A stretch of DNA of 64,000 bases, taken from positions 104,925-168,924 of the forward strand of contig WNNJ02002038.1 of the NCBI GenBank assembly GCA_012934845.2, given 5' to 3'. Below are positions 1 to 9,289 of the stretch, in pieces. The stretch comes from Pomphorhynchus laevis. Taxonomy: Eukaryota > Acanthocephala > Palaeacanthocephala > Echinorhynchida > Pomphorhynchidae. The position numbers were made by a program, and so were the translations under genes. Numbering within the stretch: position 1 is the first letter of the stretch; every line of letters starts with the position of its first letter. Under the pieces are notes generated by a model that worked only from the letters and a program-made list of their open reading frames with translations, had not been told where the DNA came from and ran no database searches.

Positions 1-1
1 C

Positions 2-2236
2 AAATGTTTTTCATTAAATATTAATAATAATTGTAACTGCAATACCGCAGGTGTAGTGTATCTAATACAATGCACATGTGGATTGCAATATATAGGAAAA
101 ACATATCAAATGTTAAAAACTAGGTTTAGGCAACACATATATAATATACAGCATAATAGTCAAACTATATTTCATAAACATATGAGATTAATAGGACATG
201 ATATTAAAAACTGTAAATTATTTATTTTAGAACATATTATCGAAGAAAACATTTCAATATTAAATCAAAAACTATTAGAAAAAGAAGATTTTTGGATTAA
301 AACGCTTAATTCCATGTACCCATTAGGATTGAATGACGTGGTACAAGGAATTGGCAGAAGTAGTATAATACATAATAAACAACTATATTATAATAATCCG
401 GTTAAACGCAAACCAAGAAGTCATGGTGATAAAAGGAATAGGAAAAATAGAGTTAAAAATATTAAAAAAGATATGTATATAAATGAACAATTAGAAATAT
501 TAAAACAACTTTTAAGTGATAATAAGCTAAAAGATCTTTATGTAAATATAAGAAGTTTTTCTAAAGATATCATATGTTCAATAAATCAAAAATTAATTAA
601 CGACTATGATAGGCTAAGTTGTATAATAGACAGTTATTGTAATACAAAATACTATAATCGTACAATAAATGTAAATAATAACAATAGAAAATATACATTA
701 ACCATAAACTTCATTAATAAATGTATAGATAACATAAATATAGCCGGACTTTTAAATAATTCTAAAAGTAAAGAAATAATAGGGTCAGATTTAAGTAAAT
801 ATATTCCTAAAATAAGGTATAAACTCCTACCACCATTAGGACGAAAAATTTGTAATTATAATAAAGAATTAAAATTAATATGTAACGATAATATTAGAAA
901 CATAATGGAAACAGAATGCAATTGTAAAAGTCTTAGTTTTGATAAAATAAATGAACATATATGTACCCATAATCTAGAATTAATTGAAAATTGTGAATTA
1001 AGAAAGCTGTTATTAAAAGGGTATAAATATAGATTAAATAACAACAACGACAAAAATAAAATATACAGTTCGTTATATAATAACTTAAATGATTACTTTA
1101 GTAAGCTGATTAATAGTGAAAGCTCGAATATATCTAAGATAAAAATTTGGAAAGATTATATATTTGATAAAATTAAAAATAAAATGAAAATAACAAACAA
1201 TTATAAAAGGAAAGATAAAATTAATAAAGATATGTATAAAGAACTTACTAAATTAAAGGATAACTATATAATAACAACTATTGATAAAGCTAGTAATAAC
1301 TTTGTCTTCATATGCAAAAAGCTTTATTATGATATACTAATGAAAGAGGTTAATTCTAATGATTTAAATGTAAATCCAGCATATGAACGTAGTGAGTTGA
1401 GTTTAGAATCAATTATTACAAGTCACTGTTCTATAATGGATAAAAAGGGTATAAAGGTTGAATTAGATAATAAAACTATACCTATATTATATTGGAATCC
1501 AAAATTACATAAAAATCCAATAAAACCTAGGTTCATATGTAGTGCGTTTAAATGTACATTAAAACCACTTTCTGTTTATATGAATAAAATGCTTAAAGTA
1601 ATTAAAGCACATTTTAAAAAATATTGCAAGGTAATCGAAATTAATACTGGTATAAAACACTATTTCAGTATTAATTCTACAAAAGAATTTTTAGAACAGA
1701 CAAAAGGAATAAATTTTCAAAATATAAATACATACGAATTTAGTACGCTTTATACAAATCTAGATTTAGTAGATATTAAAGAAGCGTTAGTAAAATTAAT
1801 TAATCTTATATTCGGAAAAAGATATACATATATATGTTATAATAATTATAACGCCTATCTAACAAAAATTAAACCATCAAATAAATATAAATATATGGAT
1901 AAAATTGAATTAATAGAATCCTTAAATATTTTGATAAATCAAAATTATTTAAAAGTAGGGACATCTATATTTAGACAAGTAAAAGGTGTTACAATGGGTG
2001 GTAATAGTAGCCCAATTATAGCTGACTTGTTTTTAAGCTTTATAGAATATGAATTTGTTCATAACTGTGTAAAAACTAAATCTAAACAATATAAATATAT
2101 GAAATATATGTTTCGATACATTGATGATATATGTGTATTTAATTCTAATAATTTTATTCAATTAGTGAGCACATTTATCCAGAAAGCCTTATTCTTAACA
2201 AAACCAATATTAATGATAAAGAAGGTGTATATCTAG
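2..2236 (+). CDS. Naiad-type Penelope-like retroelement ORF (N-terminal GIY-YIG endonuclease plus RT), 5' end beyond window
   Basis: The frame is open from the first bases of the window, so the true start lies upstream. Residues ~11-105 form a GIY-YIG endonuclease: a CNC pair, then VVYLIQCTCGLQYIGKT and a downstream RFRQH. A CxC motif (ECNCK, residues ~305-309) follows, then a His/Leu-rich linker and a PLE reverse transcriptase with a GGNSSPIIADLF segment and YIDD at residues ~706-709. Endonuclease before RT with a CxC linker defines the Naiad/Chlamys clade; canonical PLEs have the endonuclease at the C-terminus. The motif-A position normally held by catalytic Asp reads YEFSTLYTN (Glu, residue ~579). 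The frame is interrupted near the end of the RT domain and the C-terminal part lies in another frame at 2319-2576. Product: a target-primed reverse transcriptase acting on its own RNA in the nucleus. Probably a recently active but now defective copy. Confidence 0.9.
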   Translation, partial: KCFSLNINNNCNCNTAGVVYLIQCTCGLQYIGKTYQMLKTRFRQHIYNIQHNSQTIFHKHMRLIGHDIKNCKLFILEHIIEENISILNQKLLEKEDFWIKTLNSMYPLGLNDVVQGIGRSSIIHNKQLYYNNPVKRKPRSHGDKRNRKNRVKNIKKDMYINEQLEILKQLLSDNKLKDLYVNIRSFSKDIICSINQKLINDYDRLSCIIDSYCNTKYYNRTINVNNNNRKYTLTINFINKCIDNINIAGLLNNSKSKEIIGSDLSKYIPKIRYKLLPPLGRKICNYNKELKLICNDNIRNIMETECNCKSLSFDKINEHICTHNLELIENCELRKLLLKGYKYRLNNNNDKNKIYSSLYNNLNDYFSKLINSESSNISKIKIWKDYIFDKIKNKMKITNNYKRKDKINKDMYKELTKLKDNYIITTIDKASNNFVFICKKLYYDILMKEVNSNDLNVNPAYERSELSLESIITSHCSIMDKKGIKVELDNKTIPILYWNPKLHKNPIKPRFICSAFKCTLKPLSVYMNKMLKVIKAHFKKYCKVIEINTGIKHYFSINSTKEFLEQTKGINFQNINTYEFSTLYTNLDLVDIKEALVKLINLIFGKRYTYICYNNYNAYLTKIKPSNKYKYMDKIELIESLNILINQNYLKVGTSIFRQVKGVTMGGNSSPIIADLFLSFIEYEFVHNCVKTKSKQYKYMKYMFRYIDDICVFNSNNFIQLVSTFIQKALFLTKPILMIKKVYI

Positions 2237-2318
2237 ATATGAACATTAAATTAACATTAACTAAAACTACTATTAATTTATATCGTAAAGATGACATATT
2301 TAAATTTACAACATATTT

Positions 2319-2576
2319 TTGCATGAGCATTCATGCATACCATATAATATAAAATATAATACATTAAATAATGAAATTTTAAGAATTGCAACAATATGTA
2401 ATGATATTGGCTTTCTTAAAAATCATTTAAATAATTTAATAGATACATATTTTAAACTAGGTTACTATAAAAATAACATCAAGCAAAAAATAGTAAAATA
2501 TATAAATCAACACAATAATATAAAGAATAAATTTAAACTCTTAAGTGGCAAATTTTTATGGATGAATAATAAATAA
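2319..2576 (+). pseudogene. C-terminal part of the same Naiad ORF, out of frame
   Basis: This 85-codon open stretch starts with HEHSCIPYNIKYNTLNNEIL. The second Naiad copy has a near-identical segment (positions ~5770-5877) following YIDD in one continuous frame, so this is the thumb/C-terminal region of the RT displaced by the frame break upstream. It ends just before the pseudo-LTR. The methionine is only the first one in frame, not a real start. Confidence 0.8.
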
Positions 2577-2785
2577 TATACTTTGCATTAGAATAAGATA
2601 CTAGATAGTTATTTCAGAGGAAATACATCATTAGCATGTATTTGGCCCCGCTGCTATGTTGGGTAGAGGAGTTAGGGGCCGAAACCTGATAGCATAGCAG
2701 TTCCTCCTGATGACCTCTAATTCTTATTCTGATACAACGCCTGTTATTTATTAGTCAATTCATAAAAATGACGTTTACTTTAAAT

Positions 2786-2816
<31 letters not shown>

Positions 2817-3000
2817 ACTTGATTAAAATTATAGAAAATCTAAAAACAATTATTAATTTTATTATTTAATTATTAAATTTTGATTTAGCATTATTATGTT
2901 TTGTTTATTTTATAATTATATAACAATACGTAGACTCAGTTAGCTGATTTAATTATTAAAATTGTGTAGAAAAATCTCTGTAGCTGTAAATTATTTTCTC
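2577..3000 (+). repeat. Naiad 3' untranslated region and pseudo-LTR (pLTR)
   Basis: Immediately after the Naiad stop comes a block that recurs at least eight more times in the window (near 6.0, 30.2, 30.5, 31.2, 46.9, 62.4, 62.8 and 63.7 kb). Order: GCATGTATTTGGCCCC, the pseudoknot core, TTCCTCCTGATGACCTC, ATTTATTAGTCAATTCATAAA, an AT-rich tract, then TACGTAGACTCAGTTAGCTG. Repeated terminal blocks of this kind are the pLTRs of Penelope-like elements. The sequence fades into plain AT-rich DNA after about 3000. Confidence 0.75.
2644..2723 (+). ncRNA. Candidate pseudoknot RNA motif in Naiad pLTR, copy 1
   Basis: GGCCCC (2644-2649) pairs with GGGGCC (2675-2680). CTGCTATGTT (2651-2660) pairs with AGCATAGCAG (2691-2700), one G-U included. 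The strands interleave, so the fold is an H-type pseudoknot. GAAACC follows the first helix and CTCCTGATGA follows the second. Function unknown. The hammerhead core elements GAAA and CTGATGA are present but in an order and spacing that do not form a hammerhead. Confidence 0.5.
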
Positions 3001-3305
3001 TGATAAATTAATAATTTATTAATTAATTAATTTTATTATAATTAAAATTTTAATTATAATTATAATTTAATATTAATTTAATTATAATTTTATTTAAATT
3101 AATTTTATTATTTACAATTAATTTAATAATAAAAGAACAAAGAATGATATATATTATATATATAAATATATTAATATTTAATAATTTAAATATTCATTAT
3201 TTAATGGAATGAACAAAGAATTACAATACCGCTCCTACGTCAAAATGACCTGATCTCAATTTGAAATTGTTTTAAATATCATATTATAAACATGTTTTGC
3301 ATTCG
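3001..3305. other. AT-rich stretch without recognisable gene
   Basis: Almost pure A/T with short TTAATTAA-type palindromes. I looked on the minus strand for the next COX15 exons (the family's GAFVAGLDAG segment would come next) and saw none. Confidence 0.6.
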
Positions 3306-4010
3306 TTATGTTATAGTAACAGATGTTAGGCCAAGCATAGTAAATGCCAATGGTTTGATACGCTTAACATTATTTACGTAAGCTATATTTTTTGAGCAAT
3401 CCATGGCGGACCAAACTAGGCCGGAATACAGAAGTAGTGCAGCAGAAAGATGTATAGCTAGACGGTAATGTGATACTCTTGGTACCCCATCTATTCCCAA
3501 TAAATCTTCATCTAAACCACTTTTTACCATATACCATCCCAGAAATCCTTGTAGTCCAAGCAAGCTTCCCAAGCTCACAGTTCTAAATTTACCAATTTTA
3601 GATAGACTGGACCACAAAAAGGGCAAAGGAGCAATATACACAAGACCTGTAGCTTTTCCACAGTTTCTATGTAAGTACTCCATGAAATATATAAATTTAA
3701 ATTCTTTTAGATTCATGTCACGCTGTTTATTCAAACGCAACCATTCCGGAAACTCTTTATATTTCTCAAATTCTTTAGCCCATTGTTCTTCGTTTCTAGG
3801 CAAGAAAATGTCGCCGATAAACTTCCAATTAGTCATCGACAATCCACTTTCAGTAAGTCTTGTGATTCCACCCACAGCAATAGTCACTAATGACATTCCA
3901 GCACAGCCACCAAACCATAGCTGTAACGCTTTCGGATTTTTTAAATAAATGGATTTATTTCTTGATATATTGCTACTAAATAATCTTCGAAGCATTCTCA
4001 CACAATGCAT
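3306..4010 (-). CDS. COX15: COX15, heme A synthase, first coding exon (N-terminal ~60% of the protein)
   Basis: Heme A synthase of the inner mitochondrial membrane converts heme O to heme A for cytochrome c oxidase. The 234 codons begin with a short basic stretch (MHCVRMLRRLFSS) suited to mitochondrial import. Then come family hallmarks: AVGGITRLTESGLSM in the first membrane segment, EFKFIYFMEYLHR with the conserved heme-ligand His, LLGLQGFLGWYMVKSGL, and PRVSHYRLAIHLSAALLLY with further His ligands. Metazoan COX15 is about 400 residues, so the C-terminal ~40% is missing. The frame stops just after VTIT, where other family members continue with SGAFVAG; a GT at 3319-3320 (minus) could be a 5' splice site, placing the exon end near 3321. 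Usually H-R-x-W-G, the fourth segment here reads HRNCGK. Remaining exons would lie below position 1, beyond the Naiad, or are lost. Confidence 0.88.
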   Translation of the reverse strand: MHCVRMLRRLFSSNISRNKSIYLKNPKALQLWFGGCAGMSLVTIAVGGITRLTESGLSMTNWKFIGDIFLPRNEEQWAKEFEKYKEFPEWLRLNKQRDMNLKEFKFIYFMEYLHRNCGKATGLVYIAPLPFLWSSLSKIGKFRTVSLGSLLGLQGFLGWYMVKSGLDEDLLGIDGVPRVSHYRLAIHLSAALLLYSGLVWSAMDCSKNIAYVNNVKRIKPLAFTMLGLTSVTIT

Positions 4011-4090
4011 TATATCTGAAATTTTTTAAAAATTTCAGAATTAAATAAAAATTAATATAAATTATATTTATCAAAATTTATTAAATAATT
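4011..4090. promoter_or_regulatory. Short AT-rich 5' flank of COX15
   Basis: Only 80 bp separate the COX15 start codon from the first copy of a 183-bp duplicated block. No clear core promoter element stands out from the AT-rich background, so a promoter role is inferred from position only. Confidence 0.25.
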
Positions 4091-4273
4091 CAATGATTAA
4101 TTATTATATATTTAATATTTATTTTTAAATTTAATATTTATTAATATTTATCAATTCGTTAATATCAATTATTAATCAAATATTAATTAATTATTAATTG
4201 CCTATATCAAATTTAAAGTGGATTTTAAAGAAATAATTTTTACAATAAATGAAATATTAAAATTATAATATTA
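4091..4273 (+). repeat. 183-bp direct repeat, copy 1 (upstream of COX15)
   Basis: Begins CAATGATTAATTATTATATA and ends AAATTATAATATTA. Copy 2 at 4614-4796 has the same length and differs at only a few bases, with an offset of 523 bp. This copy forms the immediate upstream region of COX15. Confidence 0.85.
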
Positions 4274-4283
4274 CAGTCCTTTT

Positions 4284-4459
4284 CAGTTTTATAGACAACT
4301 TTTTTCAGTTTTATAGGCAACTTTTTTCAGTTTTATAGACAACTTTTTTCAGTTTTATAGGCAACTTTTTTCAGTTTTATAGGCAACTTCTTTCAGTTTT
4401 ATGGGCAACTTTTTTCAGTTTTATAGACAACTTGTTTCAGTTTTATAAGCAACATTTTT
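4284..4459 (+). repeat. 22-bp minisatellite, about eight units
   Basis: Tandem units of CAGTTTTATAGGCAACTTTT plus two T, alternating ATAGACAAC and ATAGGCAAC variants. It sits directly after the first 183-bp repeat, upstream of COX15. The units are nearly uniform, suggesting recent expansion. Confidence 0.9.
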
Positions 4460-4613
4460 AGAATTTTTAAATAAAATATAATTAATTTAGATGTATAGCA
4501 AAGAATTTTATTATTTAAATAAAATCGACTCGTGCGATTGCCTTTACAACCCAATCTCGCATATAGGTGAAATATCCTTCTAGTCTGAATTCTTCATCTC
4601 TGATTAATTATTT

Positions 4614-4796
4614 CAATGATTAATTATTATATATTTAATATTTATTTTTAAATTTAATATTTATTAATATTTATCAATTCATTAATATCAATTATTAATC
4701 AAATATTAATTAATTATTAATTGCCTATATCAGACTAAAAGTGGATTTTAAAGAAATAATTTTTACAATAAATGAAATATTAAAATTATAATATTA
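4614..4796 (+). repeat. 183-bp direct repeat, copy 2 (abuts Naiad copy 2)
   Basis: Near-identical to 4091-4273. It ends where the decayed second Naiad begins. The 523-bp offset includes the minisatellite and a unique stretch (4460-4613) with no visible gene. Confidence 0.85.
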
Positions 4797-4851
4797 TATA
4801 ATAAATATATTTTATAATATTATAAAATTATATCGATTTTTTAATAAAATC

Positions 4852-5880
4852 GATAATAAAGAATTGAAATTAATATGTAAGGATGATATTATAAACATTA
4901 TAGAAACAGAATGCAATTGCAAAAGTCTTAGTTTTGATAAAATAAATGAATATATGTATCCATAATCAAGAATTAATTGAAAATGGCGAATTAAAAAGAA
5001 TGCTATCAAAAGGGTAATAGTGAAATCTTGAATACATCAACGATACACATTTGGAAAACTTATATATTTGATAAAATCAAACAGAAAATGAAAATAACAA
5101 ACAATTATATAAGGAAAGATAAAATTAATAAAGATCGTATTTAAAATTTACTAAATTAAAGGATAACTATTAAAGGATGCAATAATAACTTTGTCTTCTT
5201 ATGCAAAAATATTATGATATACTGATGAAAGAGGCAAATTATAAGGATTTAAATGTAAACACAGCATATGAACGTAGTTATTTAAGTTTAGAAACAATTA
5301 TTACAAGTCATTGTTCTATAATGGATTTAAAGGTATAAAGATTAAAACCATCAAGCAAATATAAATATATGGATAAAATTGAATTTCGATACATCAAAAT
5401 TATTTAAAAATAAGGACATCTAAATTTAGACAAATAAAAGGTTTCCAAAGATGTAATAGTAACCCAATTATAGCTGACTGATTTTTAAGTTTTATAGAAT
5501 TTGAATTTGTTCATAACTGTGTATAAAATAAATCTAAAATATATAAAGATATGAAATATATGTTTCGATACATTGATGATATATGTGTATTTAATTCTAA
5601 CAATTTTTATTCAATTAGCGAACAAATTTATCCAGAAAGCCTTATTCTTAACAAAACCAATATTTATGATAAGGAAGGTGCATATCTAGATATGAACTTT
5701 AAATTAACATTAACTAAAACTACTATTAATTTATATCGTAAAGATGACATTTTTAAATTTACAAAAAACATATTTTTGCAAGAGCATTCATGCATACAAT
5801 ATAATATTAAATATAATATATTAAATAATGAAATTTTAAGAATGGCCTTAATATGTAATGATATTAACTTTCTTTAAAAT
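4852..5880 (+). pseudogene. Naiad copy 2, internally deleted and decayed
   Basis: Aligns with 860-2450 of the first copy: the CxC region (ATAGAAACAGAATGCAATTG), parts of the fingers, then MKYMFRYIDDICVFN and the C-terminal YLDMNFKLTLTK region. The endonuclease and most of RT motifs A and B are absent. The last part (5551-5877) keeps a continuous frame across the place where copy 1 is interrupted. Same orientation as copy 1. Confidence 0.8.
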
Positions 5881-6029
5881 CGTTTAAATATTTAATATAA
5901 ACTAGTTAAAAATAAACTAATTTAAAAATAAATTTAAACTCTTAAGCGGAAAATTTTCATGGATGTATAATAAACAAAATACTTTTTATTAGAATAAAAT
6001 ACTAGATAATCAAATTTCATAATAGGAAA

Positions 6030-6440
6030 TATGTTATTAGCATCTATTTGGCCCCGATGTTATGCTGGGTATGATGATATACTTGTATATCATCACATAT
6101 TGGCCCTTCTGCTATGCTGGATTGAGGAATAGGGGGCCGAAACCTGATAGCAAAGCAGTTCTTCACGATGACTCTAATCCTTATTTTGATCCAACGTCTA
6201 TTATTTATTATTTAATTCATAACAATTGATTTTTTATATAACTCTTATATTATTATTTGTTAGTTATTAAATCTTGTTAGGTTGAATTTAATATGGCGCG
6301 ACCTATACAATGACAGGAGTTGATACGTCGTATATATTTATTAGTCAATTTATTAAAATTAATTTTTATTTTAAATTATAACTTGATATCGTAAAAAATC
6401 GTATATAATTATTTATTATTTATGATTAATTTTATTTATC
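6030..6440 (+). repeat. pLTR of Naiad copy 2, with a second partial pLTR
   Basis: The pseudoknot block is at 6046-6175. Its 5' strand is duplicated: GGCCCC near 6050, then again GGCCC at 6102, separated by a small palindrome (ATGATGATATAC...GTATATCATCA). Helix 2 here is CTGCTATGCT (6109-6118) with AGCAAAGCAG (6149-6158), one mismatch. A further partial pLTR (ATTTATTAGTCAATTTATTA and following) lies at ~6335-6440, giving the tandem look usual for PLE insertions. Confidence 0.7.
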
Positions 6441-7130
6441 AATTGTATTTATAAAAACTTGCAGTATCATCCAACTTGTTCACTTGCAACTTTATGAAAG
6501 TGAACTGCATTTTATTTAAAGATGGCATTAAAAATTGATATCTGAAGATGATCACTACTGCTTCCATCTTCAAGAACAAACGTTTATATATGAAACTGAC
6601 ATTAAACATTTACAGCAAAGCTGAAATACATTTGAAACTGAAACTCAAATTCCGTAAAAGTTTGCAAACAAATCGACAATTTGAACTCAATAGACTCCTA
6701 TTAATACAAAATTGGCGTGTAGAACGTACACCTAATTTGAAAAAGTACCTAATATGGCAATTACACCTCACATAAGAGCCTAAAGGTTGAAGCGTATTAA
6801 TTTTGTAAACGGAAACATAATTACTTAAAGGTTACATTGAAACAGTAAATATAAAAACGACAATTATTTCCACATTATTTCGATAAAAATTGATTTGTAT
6901 TGATCAACACATTGTACACTTATGAATATTCCGTATATTATTTTTCATCCTAATTTGATGTATTTTAAAAGTAATTTGCAGTTAAGTAGTCAATTCATTT
7001 AAAATTAATAAGAAGGGGTATGTACAATTATATATTAAATATCTATTAAATATATTAAAGGCATATACATTTATCAAAACATGATTCGAGTGTAATTATT
7101 TATCACTATTTTTGAGGATATAACACAAGT
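6441..7130. other. Unassigned region with one unrecognised 75-codon frame
   Basis: A plus-strand open frame at 6548-6775 (starts MITTASIFKNKRLYMK, rich in Lys/Leu) matches nothing I recognise and has no splice or promoter context. I treat it as likely chance. Confidence 0.3.
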
Positions 7131-7139
7131 TACTTCATG

Positions 7140-8150
7140 CTCTCGATGCCCCACAGAGTTTAAGTTTATCCTCAGAGGTCTAGTCGGAAATCGTCGATTA
7201 GAATCAATTTTCCTTTACGCAGGAAATAATTTCACTGTTTGTCCCACATATTGGCTTGGACACTCTTCACAGGACACATAGATCGTTTCTATTTCTTACA
7301 AGATCCTTCTACCAATTCTGTAGTTTCTAGTTTTGATCGTACTAGTATATTTTTAAGTGTGTTGGTACACCCTAATGATACATCTGCTATTTCATTTTGA
7401 TAGGCAACACGGGACTAGATATTAGTTTTTTAAGATATTTCCTTTACATTGAGAGTTTAAGTACATATTCAAATTACTGTTGATTTGTTTTCTATACATA
7501 TGTATTTACTGTTGCGTTTATACCCTCCTTTTTGAAGTTATGTCATTATAATTTTGAGATTCTGTTCTCTATTTTTAATTGCACTACGTAGCTTAACTAT
7601 ACGTCTTGCTTCGTTAAAGATCATGTTCATTTTGAATGGAAGCAGATAAGCATTTCTGTCATGTAAAAACATTGATCTGTAGTTCGGTTTCCGGTGTTTT
7701 CTATTTTGCCAATCGGGTCGTGTTATAATTTGACGTCCACCAAGTTTACTAAGTCGACAATATTTGTCGTGGAAGTTTTATCATCGCTAATGTTCATCAA
7801 TTCGGTGAAGTCATTTAGTTATTTTTACGTTCCAGAAAATTCTATATGTCGTCAATATACTTATAGAAAGATATTTGTTTAATGGGAGAGTTGGCTATTA
7901 CATTTTCTTTATGGTAGTGCATTTATAATATTGCCTAATTTGCTACAATGGGTGTTCTCATTGCGGTTCCGATTTCCTGTATATAATTGTTTTCATTGAA
8001 AATGTAAACATTGTTTGTCTAAAAACGACATGCGATGTCTCTGGAAGTTAGTTTTCTTAATATTCAAATTAGACGTTTCCATACATTTTTTGACGGCATG
8101 TATCTCCTTATTATGAGGTATGTTCGTTTACAACGACTTGACATTCATAG
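7140..8150 (-). pseudogene. Canonical Penelope-like element fragment: RT followed by C-terminal GIY-YIG endonuclease
   Basis: On the minus strand, 7830-7890 encodes KYIDD-like RT motif C (ATAAGTATATTGACGAC). Further downstream, 7150-7300 encodes CEECPSQYVGQTVKL, the Cys-rich start of a PLE GIY-YIG endonuclease. RT before endonuclease makes this a canonical PLE, distinct from the Naiads nearby. Multiple breaks; strongly decayed. Confidence 0.75.
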
Positions 8151-8259
8151 TGTTAACGCTTGATTCGCTTTCTCTATTAATCAAGTGGGAAATATTTTTC
8201 AAAATTACATCAGTGTTAGAAAGGTGACTGTTGACCATTAATAATTAAGGCTTTTAGTT

Positions 8260-8650
8260 CATTAAAGATTACTTAAAAATTAAAACAAATGAAGTAGGAA
8301 GTGACAAACTGGGCAACCAAATGAGAAAGGCATTTCTCAACTGAGAAATATCAAAAATAACTATAGCATTTACAGACAAAGGTACGAATCTGTCGTATGG
8401 AAGACAGACGACTACATTATAAAGATTACTATGGATGTCAGCACATTGTAAACGAACGTATCTCATAATAAGGAGATACATGCCGTCAAAAAATGTATGG
8501 AAACGCCTAATTTGGATATTAAGAAAATTAACTTCCAGTAACATCTCATGTCGTTTTTCGACAAACAATGTTTTCATTTTCAATGAAAACAATTATATAC
8601 AGGAAACCGGAACCACCATGGGAACCACTATGGTACCAAATTAGATAATA
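8260..8650 (+). pseudogene. Canonical Penelope-like element RT fragment, opposite orientation
   Basis: The plus strand encodes FIFNENNYIQETGTTMGTTM, the PLE RT motif B region (usual form Q-x-x-G-T-A-M-G-T). The stretch 8450-8600 is the inverted counterpart of ~7960-8130 on the minus-strand fragment, so two pieces of one family lie with their 5' parts adjacent. Such inverted partial copies are a known PLE insertion habit. Confidence 0.75.
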
Positions 8651-9280
8651 GTATAAATGTATTGCTTTGAACAAAATGAAGGCAAATATTAATGAAATTC
8701 AGGATAAAGTCGATCCTCAAGTTAAAAAGATGTCTTACAACATCAGAAACCACGAGATAAAGATAAGTAATAATTCTAATAAAACAATAGAGTTTCCTCG
8801 TGTACAGAAGTTCATGAATCTTGTGAACATTAAAATTGAACTTCCACTTTAAATAGAGGAATATTTATGAAAATTCCTGAGGCCCTTTATTTGTCTCTTT
8901 TTTGATATAGTTATCAACAACTCTGTCATGAAATTTCCAGGAACATTTAAAATTGTTTTTGCGCCAAATGACTTTGATCTTCCTTATATCAAGTGTTTCA
9001 GGGATAATCTATAAGATAATAGAAAAAATCGAGCATAAATCCATAATGGCAACGATTTAAATATCTAACAATGAAACAGACCTGGAGATAAATTAATTTT
9101 TGGAATTGGAACAACTTGAATTGGAAACAAACCTGGATAAAAAACTGGAGGAATTCGAAAGATTCTATGCCATCAAGGACGTTTGTTTCATAAAGAGAAA
9201 TTATTGGTCTTAAACACTTGTAGTATCTATTACTACAACATTGGACTACGTCATGGATCTACTAACAAGGAACAATCATA
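8651..9280. other. Unassigned region
   Basis: A 61-codon plus frame (8667-8852, starts MNKMKANINEIQDK) and a Glu/Leu-rich stretch near 9080-9200 are visible, but I recognise neither. Possibly more PLE-derived sequence. Confidence 0.25.
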
Positions 9281-9289
9281 ACCCCTTAA

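Noticed and set aside
856-1053. Minus-strand 65-codon frame inside the Naiad ORF
   Set aside because: Antisense shadow of the CxC linker region. The same shadow appears in the second copy at 4812-5009, which follows from the homology and not from coding.
2644-2723. Hammerhead ribozyme in the Naiad pLTR
   Set aside because: GAAA and CTGATGA occur, but the intervening 22 nt cannot form two helices as a type II hammerhead would need, and no stem II joins them. Kept as a pseudoknot candidate instead.
3682-3948. Plus-strand 88-codon frame across COX15
   Set aside because: Lies entirely antisense to the well-supported COX15 exon and has no family resemblance.
4284-4459. CRISPR-like array
   Set aside because: Units are contiguous 22-mers without unique spacers in a eukaryotic context, so it is a minisatellite.
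8269-8592. Minus-strand 107-codon frame at 8.3-8.6 kb
   Set aside because: Antisense to the PLE RT motif-B region on the plus strand. Its apparent order comes from the inverted copy next door.
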